In this document: piece by piece, positions 11,101-23,100 of the stretch | Position numbering within the stretch: the first letter of the stretch is position 1 | Layout: each line of letters opens with the position of its first letter | DNA from: Paroedura picta | Taxonomy: Eukaryota; Chordata; Lepidosauria; Squamata; Gekkonidae | DNA: 64,000 nucleotides | Direction of reading: 5' to 3' | Assembly: GCF_049243985.1 (NCBI RefSeq) | Contig: NC_135372.1 | Coordinates: 100,839,318 to 100,903,317, forward strand | The notes under the pieces: model-generated | What the model was told of the DNA's origin: nothing | The model's input: only the letters and a program-made list of their open reading frames with translations | The model's database searches: none | Program-made: the position numbers and the translations under genes

Positions 11101-14100
11101 AATTGGTAATACTGATTTTTTTTTTTTGGCTCCATGAGTCTGAGGCATTTAAAGAGACAGATCCCACTAAATTACTTTGACTCAGACTTCAAGCCATGAG
11201 CAAATTTAGAGTTCAGTGGCACCTTTAAGACCAACAAAGTTTTATTCAAGATGCACACGCACTTCCTTAGATACAGTGTCACGGAATGAAAGTAATCAGT
11301 TCAAACTTATATGCAGAGTGTGAGAGTAAATTAACATATAGCATAATGAAAACAGATTTCCAAAGATAAATAGGAAAAACCAGCAACTTGGATTTGTCTA
11401 TGTTCACTTGGGAAACATCTTGGATTCAATAAATATGTCTACATTAAGAGAATAATGGGTGGGTAGATAATCAATAGCTGACAGCAGTCAGCTGAGACTT
11501 TGCCCTTCTGCCCCCTGCCTGCCCTCTCAAGCATGGAAGCCTGCCCTCTCAAGCTCACACACACACACCATTAGTCATAGCTACATTACAATCTACTTGT
11601 TCAAATCAATTATCCCAATTAAGAGATAAATTAAAATACAGAGGACATTAGGCCTTTCTGAGGGTTTATTAAGAATGCAGGTTAGCATATATAGTGAGTC
11701 AATGTCCCTGTTGAGACCTGCTGATTGGGCTGTTCTGAATGTGGTAATAACTTGCATTTCAGCTGAACCACAAACCTGTATGCAAACTGAATCAGTTCAT
11801 ATGGGTTCATGACACCTGTTTTATGATCCCCACAGGGAGCAGAAAACAGCGGTCTAAATGGCTTACAGCTGTTTTTTATGGAGAGCAGAAAGCAGGGTGT
11901 TTACTCTCTGTTCCTAACAAACTGCCACAAAGTGTATCAAAATTTGTGAAAGTCCATGGTAATTCACGAACATTGGTTGATGAACTGGCCAAGATTTGTG
12001 ATGAATTTAACTTTGACAACTGGTTCATACCCAGCCCTACTGGTATATATTTGCCAATCTTTTACAGTTCCCTTTATGTCAAATTTACCTGTCTCAGAGA
12101 GGCTGCAAAAGCTTCATGAGAACTGTTTAGCCTTGTCCGGAACTGGCTGCAGATACTCTTGGCCAACTTGGATGCACTAAGACTTTCTATAGCATCCTGG
12201 GCTACTTTCCTTTTCCATTCGGTGGTGATAGCTGGGGGGCTCACCCATGTAATCCGCTGTATTATCTAAAAGGAAAAAAGACAGTTGTCACTGTCTACAA
12301 AATTAACATCTTCTATCTTTATTGTAATTGTACTATTGACCAGTGACAAAACTGAGGTCAAAATGATGGGGAGTGAACCAATGTGTACACAAGTTATTTC
12401 TGTATACAATATACCTTATGATATAATAGTGTGGCTTTTGCAGTGGCTGGTCATTAATCTGCTCTGGAAGCAGGCAATACTGATTGAAAGAACCAAGCAT
12501 TCCACAATCCTGGTTTGAATGTGATCATCTTATTAATGACAAACCTACTGATGATAAACTTACAACTAATGATATCAGAGTATTAATACCTGCTTGATCT
12601 GTTCCCACAACATTCTTGATAGTGTTGAACCCGAGTGAAAAGTGACTTCAACATGGTAGGCCGCATTCAGTATCTGTAAGTGGACAATGAATCAATCATG
12701 TTCCAATGTGTTAAAGCACAACTGCCAATTCTATGGAATAAAGCACTTGGAATGTCTGGATGAAAGTCTTCAGCTCTTAGATCTCTATAAGCAGGATGCA
12801 ATGAACCTGGTTATTTTCTTCCAGTTATAGCTTAGAACAGACTTTCTCAACTTTTTTACTCTTGAGAAACCCCTGACACATTCTTCAGACTTCGATTAAC
12901 CCCAGAAGTGGTATGATTGTACAGAATATGGTTGGGAAGCATAGTTGTGTACATGCTCACCTAGGGCCCCACCCCTTCCCACCTCCTCTATGCCCATCAC
13001 TGGCCATTTTGGGAGGGGTCAACATGACCATATATGGTCATATCACTGAATAAATGTTTAACAAATTAAAAAATATATAATAAATTAAGTCCCACCCATT
13101 CAGGAAACCCTTCCAGGGCTGTCAAGAAACCCCAGTGTTTCACGAAACCCTAGTTGAGGAAGCCTGGCTTAGAAAGATAGCTCATTCATCAATTTTGATC
13201 AAACACTGAAGAATCAACTCTTTCCATAACCTAATTACGTTTGTGAATAAAGGCTTTAGCCAATCACTATCCTAGAAACATTCTTTAAACTATGCCAGCT
13301 TGGTGTAGTGGTTAGGAGTGTGGACTTGATTCCACGCTCCCCCACATGCAACTAGCTGGGCTCGCCACAGCACTGATAAAGCTGTTCTGACCGAGCAGTA
13401 GTATCAGGTCTCTCTCAGCCTCACCAAACTCGCAAGGTGTCTGTTATGGGGAGAGGAAAGGGAAGGCAAATGTAAGCTGCTTTGAGATTCCTTCAGGTAG
13501 AGAAACACAGCATATAAGAATCAACTCTTTTTCTAATTTGTCAATTCTCACATTTATTTACCTGTTTTAGATAGTTGCTTGTAATATGCACTGAAACATC
13601 TTGCTGTGATTTCTCCAGACTCTTCAGACATCTTTCCAGTGTCCCTACAAAGCTCTCACGCAGGTAGTCCACAGAACTGATCAACTTGTTTGCAACAGCT
13701 TGATTTAGTCGTGAAATTATCAACTCCTGGATTTGCTTAATGCAACATTTTATGTCCCTGGTACTAATAGGCTCTCCGTTCTCAGGAATGATAATATCTG
13801 AAGAGGTGAAAACAAAATGGAAAAAAATACATGACATCCTGATCCTAGTATATCAGCTTCTATCCAGAATTAGTGCAACAGCATCTTTAGTTGTTCCCAC
13901 GAAACAGCAGGTTTCAAGGCACTACCTGGATTGGTTTCTGTCCGAGGCATTCTACACATATGCCTACCATCAAGACAAATTATGTGCAGTGTCAGTTATG
14001 TCAATGAGACATTCAAGATCTTGCTTAATTCTTCCATTTAATTTACTGTAATTCAAAAAGGTTAAATTTAACTGTAATATGGCCTATATGCAATTATAAA

Positions 14101-17100
14101 TTTACATTCAAAGCTATTTCTACAGCTTCCAACAGATTAATCTTGTTAACAACAGAAATATATGCATATTTATCATTTTAGTAAAACTGGCTACAATGAA
14201 ACACCATAGGGACATAGTGGGGTACAGCAAGATGGGAAAGGCAAGGAAGTTGCACTCAAAGAGAAATCCTCTGTTAGACCCAATTCATTAAGTCACTTTA
14301 TGCTAAGAGTGTTTGCAGATTATTCTTTTTTAAATCCAATAAAGAATTCCACTACACAAGGGCTTGCTCACAGAGTTCAAATATCTGCATATGCCAGCTG
14401 AAAAGGAGACTAGAGAGAAACATAAACTCAACTTTTCAGAAAGTCCAACAAATTGCTTTTGTAAAGAACTGGTTCATTCCTATTCTTCACTTGCCTATTC
14501 TACAAAAATTTACTTTAAGTGACAAGTAACTCTGAGACTGCAGTCCTGAAGCATGCTTACTGAGCTTTTCACGTAAACATACTTGAGTTCAGGTTGCAAG
14601 TCTGCGTCCACGTTAGTACCAGCTAATGCACAGTTCTGATGTATCACAGGCCTGCTGGCATTTAAACAGACAATTCACTAGGCTTCATTTTACAAAGTCT
14701 GAGGGTTTTTTTTATTGCTGTCCTTTTTTTAAAAAGAAGAGAGACTTAAAATCTGCACTTTTTCACAGAATTAACTCAGACAAAGTGTAGCATCTACTTT
14801 CAACTCTCTTGCTTCAAAATGAAATCCTAGGCAATCACTGCTTACAAGTCACACCCCTTTCCTCACAAAGCCTGTTTCCTAAAAACAGCATGTATAAATG
14901 GAAATGCTTAGAAAAGAGAAATCTACATGTTGCCATTTTTCCAGAAGTGAATAATAATATATTATAATAAAAGAAAATGCTTTGTTTACAAGACTGGACT
15001 TGCACTTTTAGAGGCTCTTTGCACACACCTGTAGCGATGTGATAGTCTAGCTGTAAAGAAAAACACTTACCCTTGTAGCTCATGTTGATTATATATTTAC
15101 ATGAAACATAAGCAGCACACTTCGCAAGGGATCATACACTGTTTGCATATTATGTCATGCTGTCATCAGGGCAGAACCACAAGTGAACAAACCTTAAAGC
15201 TGTGGGAGCAATGGTGAAGGAGGCAACACACCTACCGGCCTAGGTGCCTCTGAAGAGGACTTTCATTTATAAACAATGAGTAAATGCTTTGTTTTTTGAA
15301 AGGAAAAAAGGAGAAGACAGGCACTTTGTCAATCCCTTTTTGTTCTTTTGGCGATTACCTTTGAATTCCATATTAGCAGCATCCTCCAGCAGCTCTTCCT
15401 TCATGTTGTTGAGAGTTTCAATTATCATGTCCTTCATCTCTTCTTGCTTACGGTTGGCTATGTTCATCAGAGAGTCATACAGCTCATTTTCTTTCTTCCG
15501 TGTGTAGTCTAGCCGCTTTGGAGTGATCTGCAAGTCTCGCTGCATGTCAAAGGCCTGGTTGATGAATATGTCCAGACAACGGCAGTGCACTATGTTCAAG
15601 ATCGTGGCTGCATCTACCAAGTGTTTCTGCAACACCTTCCTAGCAAAAGTGCTAAGCAGGCGAATCTTATCAGATTGTTCCACCAGCATGCTCTCAGCTT
15701 TGGCATCAAAGCTGGAAGTTCCACAGCTGCAGTGGTTGGAATGAAGGTAGTCTAGGTCTAGCAACTGCCGATACAGCGAGGATTTTTCATTTTCGGTGTC
15801 TCGGGGGGTTATTAGTTCCGCCCCCAAAGCTGACACTTTAATAAAAAAGACAGGTGGAGAGAATTTCTCTTTAATCTCCCGCAGTTCAATCATATCCAGG
15901 ATAGTGAGTTCTGCTTCACTAATGGCAAAGGTGATGACTGGAAGGACATGGTTCATGTATTCACCCAAGGTGACTTCTGCGGACTGGAATCCCCAACATG
16001 GAGCTACCACAATGTCCACCTCCTGAAAACAGCAATACATTATGAATTTAACATGGAAATTGTAATTATTTGAGTATTCTAGGATTCTTCTCTCTTCTTC
16101 GCCAACAGCAACAAACATTTTCCCCCACCCCCTTCTGTCAAGAGGAATTCAAACTTAAGAATGATGAAAACAGAACAATACAATTCCTTATTGTGTATAA
16201 AGAAAGTTCTCTCTCTAATTAGACACTCTAGCAGCTTCATGGCAGAATGGGACTATAAGCCTGGGCCTCCCAATACTAGTTTGACAGCTACACTTGTTAC
16301 CTAGGAGAGGTTTTTTTATGTGTACACGGGAAGTCATTCAGTTGCAGCCACCCACATCTTCAGTCTGAAGCAGTACAGCCCACATCACGTTTACAGCCTC
16401 AGCAAGAACTAGGCATTCACATCATCCACACTCCAAGCAGTCTTTTAACACTTCTTAGTCATATCTATAAATCTGCAAATTTGCTATAACTTCAGTTTAA
16501 TAAACTTATTACATCATATATCCAATATTCTTTAGGTTACCATGTTCTCCTTTATAATATTTAAAACACAGTTATCCCACTCTTCCTCGAAGGAGCTCAG
16601 GACAGTGCACATAGTTCTGCCTTCCTCAACAACTGTGTGAGGGAGATCAAGGTCAGAGAGCGTGACAGGCTGCAGGAAGCTCACTTAGTTGTCTGGCAGT
16701 GTGGCTACAGGAACCCCAGCCATCCAGATCCTAGTCCAACATTAGCCACTATACTGCACCGACCCTTTAACTAATTATGTTTGCTTGAGGTTTAGATACA
16801 ATATTATACCCATGCCCAGCCACACTCAACATTTCCAGTGCACTTTCCAGCAGAAGCCAGACCATGTTATGTACTTTTCTACAATAAGCTACAATCTTTA
16901 ATCAAAGGAATTCTCAGTGTCAGGGGAGAGTAGATAGCCAAGTAATAACAAATGGTTAAAATCAAAACTGTATACCAAGAACCACAGCCAGCTACACATC
17001 AGTACTAGTGAGCTACCCACGAAGGACGTATTTTTATAGAATTTATGATCTAAGTACCAGAATATTCCATGAGAGGGTAATTTTTGGCTGCAATACCATC

Positions 17101-20100
17101 ATGATCTCTTAAGACTGGCCTGTAGCCTCAAAATGTGTCATGGCAATTAAACAGGCAGGTGAATTGGTAAAAGCATTAGGAAAAAGAAAGGACCAGTTCA
17201 GAGGCAAGATTTGTGTGTTTTTTTTAAAGCATTCTAGATACTTCGGGAATTTATTTTTCCAACATAATCTAAAGAGCTATCCCCTGATAGCCCCCCCGAT
17301 AGCCCCAGAGTGAAACCCAGGATATAACTAAGATCCTAGAGCTGTTGGCAAAGACATTTTGACAAAATCAACACACTATCTAGGTTTTTTTAAGTTAAAT
17401 CTTTAAGTAGTCTCAACTATGCAACACACCTCATCTTCCCCAATGCCTAAAATACATTTTTAGCTGCAGTCTGCCTGCTATGACTGTCATGGGACTCAAG
17501 CATGGAAATACACACAATTATTGAGGTAGCTAGAAAAGAATACAAGTTGAGAGCAAAGCTAGATGTACGGCTCTTAACATTAACCAGGAGAGATGACTCC
17601 CTTGGATAGCAATAAACAAAGGAGGAAGCCAGTGCTGGTCTCTAAGAGACGTAAGTAAGGGGAAGAAATAAAGATAAAGTCTCAGTATGAACAAATTAAT
17701 CTTGCTTGTACAACTGTTAAAGGCTATCTAGCAAGAATACCCAGCAAGGCATTATCAGCCATTTCCTTTTAGTTTTTGCATCTTTTCACAGGCAACTGTT
17801 GTATGAGAGGATTCTTCATTAACAGAAAGCATCCTATGTTGGAAACTTACTTTTGTAACTGACCCACGTTATTTTCTTAATTTCAGAAAATAGGTCATCA
17901 GACAAGCTTAAATGTATTGATGGGAAAAATGCTGAATTCACTCCAAAAAACACTCCCACTGAATGAGCTTTTCATACATGCAAAGCCTGGGGCACTGACT
18001 TCAGAGAAAACAGCCTCTCCTTTTGAAAGCGTGTTTCTAAATAGAATAAATTGGAAACATTACTGTTGCACATAAAATGAACATATAATATACAGGAGGA
18101 GATCCACAATTACTGATAGTGGTAAGAAGAGGGAGTGGGGGGCAATTTCAGCAAATTCAGCAAATTCTCTTGCTGCTTTTTAGATGGCTTCAACTTTGAA
18201 AGTCAGTTTCTTATAAAGGGTTCTCCTACTATTTTAGGGCATATTTACAAAGCCATATCCTTTGTGGGAAGAAAAGAGGTTACATTTCAGAGTCCTTCCT
18301 CCTTCCACAATGTTCTTTTGCTGTCCCCTTTGAATAAAAGACAACAAAAGACACAGGTTAATCTGCCTTGCAAAGCAGCAATGAGGCTCTAGCCTGCCAC
18401 TTCCATGGGAATGTCTGCACAACATGCATTCAGACATAACAAGACAAAGCTCTCTATAACAACAGACATCCTCAAAACAAAGCAGAGGTGCAAAGTACCT
18501 ATCTCCAGTATTGTAAATTTAGGGAGTGAGGAATGGAGGTGAGCTGACTGGGTTTTTTTGAGTGGGGGAGCACACACTACAAAAGCAGCATTCCTGCTCC
18601 TCAAGGAGCAACTTATTACACCCTAGAGTGGCAAGCATCAGAGCCAGGAATAGGGAAGGGCATGAACTGGGAAAATATGGTTCAGTTCATGGCTGAACCA
18701 TGGCCCAAATCAGGCAACTTGTTAGCAAGCCAAACTGGTTTGTGCTCTCATAAACCCTGTTAAACAATAAAATCAGAGTCCAGTAGCACCTTAAAGACCA
18801 ACAAAGATTTATTCAAGACATGAGCTTTTGAGTGTAAGTACTCTTCATCAGACTATGAACTGACCATCATAACAGTTATAAGCTGTTATATAAGTAAATA
18901 TATAAGCAAAAGTTAATCCTGTTACATTAGTAAACTGTGTCACAGCATCCAAACACAGCCACATGATAACTCCCTGCTAAACCAGCCAATCAGACCCCTC
19001 GAACCCATTTGTAGTTCACAAAGGAATCCATCCATTCTTCCTCCTCTTAATATTTATGAAACAGCCCTGGTGGTGGAGAGAATCCAGCTGTCCGAGACAG
19101 AACAGGGCCAATCAGAGTGCGGCCGCACTTATTGGCCCTCCCCCTCCAGCTCCCACCTGCCCTACGAGCAGTGGCACCGCCGCAGCCTCCATTCTCCCCC
19201 AGGAGGTTCGAGACTACGGTAAGAGCCTACGGAGACGACCCAGCTGGCTCCCTGCCTGGGCTTACCTCCTGGACAGGCAGAGTCCATGGAGTGGCAGTGG
19301 AGGTTGGCCATGTTGAGGCAGTGGCGCTCCATCTCCTCAAGTGCAGGAGGAGACACGGCGCATGGAAAGAGTGGGTCACAGCACAGCCACAGGCTGTGTT
19401 GTTGGCCTGGAGAAGACACCCTGGGGGATCCAAAACATGCTGCTGACACTCTCTGCTCTGCTCCTTTGCCCCGGAGCAAGCCCCCACCCCCCCCACTCCA
19501 TGAGGTGAGATGCAGTCGTGGCAACACAAGCGGTGAGTGCTTTCTGGCCGCTTCCCGTCTGAGCGGGGGCAGCCGGCGAGTAGTTGCCACTTGTGTTGGC
19601 GCGGGTTCGTCTGTGCTTCCATGGGAGTGTCCTGGCTGCGTTTGTCTTTCCACCCGCCTCACACTTTCAGCCACACACACCGACACAGGCCACCCCTGCT
19701 CCCCGTCCTGCTCCAGCGGCCTCTGTTGAGCCGTGTCGCATGGAGTGAGGGGGGGAGGGGGCTTGCTGCATGGTGAAGGTGCAGGGCACCACTGAGAGTA
19801 TTGGCTGCCTGTTTCGCCCCCCCCCCCGGTCTCTTCTCCAGACTGATTACGTGCCCTGCGGCTGTGCCGCAGCCTGCTCTTCCCCTGGGCTGCATCTCCT
19901 CCTGCCCTTGGCGAGACGCCACCCCACCACCTCAGCCGACATGCCCAGCCTTCACTCATACTCCCCAGACTCTGACAGCCCAACAGAGGTCTCTCCCCTC
20001 CTGCCTCCAAGATCCTCCCATCGCTACTGCCCCCCCCCAATCCAAGGGGAAGGGGTGCCATGATGAGAAACTAGAAAAGTTTTTAAGCTTAAGAATGTGT

Positions 20101-23100
20101 TTGTTACCAAGATCAGTTACAGAGGGGGAAAAGGAAGTTGGTGAGCCATGAACATCATCATGAACTTTAAGGAACCAAATAAACCAGTTCAGTTTCTGAG
20201 ATCCATGATGCAGTAGAAGCTGCCCGCCCCCCCCCCCCCACGGGGCATGCTAAAGACACCAAACTTGTGAGGATTCTCTGGCTGACTCTCCTCTACCTGC
20301 CTCCACGTAGTCTAAATATTAGACTAAAAAGCACCTGCACCTTTAAAAATCCAGGAAGGGGGTGGGGTAGGGACCTTCTCAGAACTGTTTTGTCCTTTTA
20401 GGGAGGATTCAATGGAGTCAGGCCTGACCAGGATCACCTTGACCAGGCTGAGAAATTCTTGGAGAAATTCCTGGTGGAGTCTGAGGAATTTGGGCCTCAG
20501 TCCTCCCTTCAAAGCAGCCATTTTCTTCAGACAGACAAATCTCTCATTTGGAGTTTAGCTGTAATCTGGAGAATGTTCAGGTCTTACCTGGAGGCTGGCA
20601 ATCCTAGGTCTGACTACAGCCTCTGACTTGTTTCCCATCTTGCTATGAAAGTTCAGTGGGTGCTTTTGTATTACTTACATACTTTCAGCCTACCCCATCT
20701 CACAGGGTTGTTATGCAGATAAAAAGTACTTTGTTCTTCACTGTGGAGAAAGACTGTGGAGAAAGACTGAAGAGGTTGCAGGAGGGGAGAAGATGAAAAG
20801 TTGATGACAGAATGGCAAGTTATAGTAGGTTGGCTGTTGTATGGGAAATTGGAAAATTCCCGGAGATTGGAAAATTCCCGGAGATTTCAGGGGTGGAGCC
20901 AGTTGGGTGGGGTTTGAGGAGGGAAGGGATCTCAGAAGGATATAACATCATAGACTTTACTGCAGGTCCTATCTTCTGCTGCCAACAGGAACCTTTCCCT
21001 GTCCTCCTCTAAGTGACAACCTAATACCTAAAGAGCAGTCATATCCCATCTCAACCTCCTCTTCTCCAGGCTGAACTTTCCCGAGTCTCTCAGTATTTCC
21101 TCTTAGGGCTTGGTTCCCAGCTCCCGGATCATCCTTGTCACTTTCCCCTGAACCCTCTCAACTATGTCTACATCCTTTTGGAGGTGAAGCCTCCAGAACT
21201 GTACATAGTACTCCAGATGGGGTCTGACTAATTGGTACACAGTGGGACTATGACAACCTGCAAATTTGATGTGATGCCTCTGTTGATACAGACCAAGACT
21301 GCATTTCCCATTTTTACTACTGCATCACACTGTTCATATTTAGCTTAGAGTCCACTAGTAGCCCAAGACCTCATTTACACACACCATTACCCAGAAATGT
21401 TTCTCCCATCCAGTATGCATGCTCTTCTTTTTTGTAACCCAGATGTAAAACTCTGCACTTGTTCTTATTGAATTGCATCTTGTTCTCATTTGTCCATTTT
21501 TCCCAGTGTATTCAGTTTTTGTAATCTATTTTCTGGGGTGTTTGCTACTCCTCCCAATGTAGTGTCATCCACAAATTTAATGAGTCCCTCCACTTCCTCA
21601 TACGAATCTCTGATAATTAGGCAAGGACAGTTAAATTGAGATACATTAGGGAATTTGTCTTTGCTTGGTAGCCTTAACTCTATAAAGAATACTTTCTTTT
21701 TTGTAAGTTTTGACCTTTTTATTTAAAATATAATGTGTTTATAAATGCTTTGCAAACTTTATTATGGGTTTTCTGTATGTTTGTAATAAGAGGGAATCTG
21801 ACAGTAGAAACAAAAAAAAGGGGGGGGGGAATCTGCTTCCTCCAGTAAAGCAAACCCTCCAAATCCAAGTTGGTGGCAACAGTATACTCTACCCACCTGC
21901 GGGGGCGGGGGGGGGGCGGGGAGAGCAAAAATGGGGTGTGTGAGAGAAAAAGGGAGGCTCATTCCTCCCATTCCGAGGACTGTACTTCTGTAACAGTGGG
22001 CATACTGGTTGAGGGTGAGGAGCTTGCCATCTAGGTGATGCCAATTAACTCAGCATTCTCGATAATCAAGCTAAAGCTTTTACTGCAAGATGCTTTCCAT
22101 GTTATGATTTTCAGTTAATGCTAAAATGATAACTATGTATTATACATGCAATGTCTGCTGATGCCAACTGCCAACGCAATCTTGGACGCTTTGGCTAATA
22201 CGAAAATTATCAGGGCTCAAAGAGTTTCTCCCCATGTTTTAAGAAAAATAGTCCAGTAATGATGAAGCCAACTAATTCTCTTGTGAGCTCACAAAGGTTC
22301 AGCAGCAGTGGGCTCCTCCATGACTTCTTTTCCCTATGTTCAACCATTAGCTAATGGTATGACCAAGGGCTAGGTAGTTCAGGTTGGGTCCAGCTTGTGA
22401 AAAGGGGAAGAGTGCTGTAGAAAGACTGGACTTTGTCTGAGCTTCCCCACCCCACTGTGTACTTTTACTGACAAGAGCAACAAAGAGAAAAGCTTTACAC
22501 TGAGACAGGAGTTCAAGATAGACCAGGAGAAAGTACATCAGTGTTAAGGGGATGGGGAAGGCATACAATGTGGTTCTCTAAATACCAATGCAAATTCCCA
22601 GTTTGTTTGTTTTTGAAGACTAAGGACTAAGCTACAATATCAGGAAAAATGAAGCAGAAGCCCTTTTCAAAAAGACGCAGGAGAGAAAGAAAAAACAGAA
22701 ATTCTAAGAACAATGTTTGAGTTCACCTTTAAGCCCAATAAAATTTTATTCAAGGTATGACCTTCTGTGAGCTTAGAAACTTCTTCAGATACAAAGAAAG
22801 TCTAAGACAGGGGTAGTCAAACTGCGGCCCTCCAGATGTCCATGGACTACAATTCCCAGAACCCCCTGCCAGCATTCGCTGGCAGGGGCTTCTGGGAATT
22901 GTAGTCCATGGACATCTGGAGGGCCGCAGTTTGACTACCCCTGGTCTAAGATATCTTTGGTTCAAGGCAGCAATCTGCAAACTATGGCTCCAGAGCCAAA
23001 TTTCACTGTCTGATGAGCCAAAGATGGCTGGAAAGATAGATGTGATGCTAGAATATATCTTGTATATAAAGGGAACAGTAGGCAAAGATTTTTATGGGAC

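Larger units (their letters stand above)
10192..12088 (-). other. DSTYK: DSTYK intron 6
   Basis: A 1.9-kb intron with a full-length Sauria-type SINE (10437-10722) and a 'ccaacaaagttttattcaag' dispersed repeat at about 11205-11290. A short T run lies near 11120. Confidence 0.93.
12674..13561 (-). other. DSTYK: DSTYK intron 4
   Basis: An 888-nt intron made largely of two repeats: a hAT element with an exact target duplication (12838-13166) and a tRNA-derived SINE (13292-13535). Confidence 0.95.

Noticed and set aside
19162-20061. 299-residue open frame on the minus strand
   Set aside because: It lies in the GC-rich inverted duplication, overlaps equally open frames on other strands and frames, and shows no domain; Gly/Pro/Arg-rich composition follows from base content.
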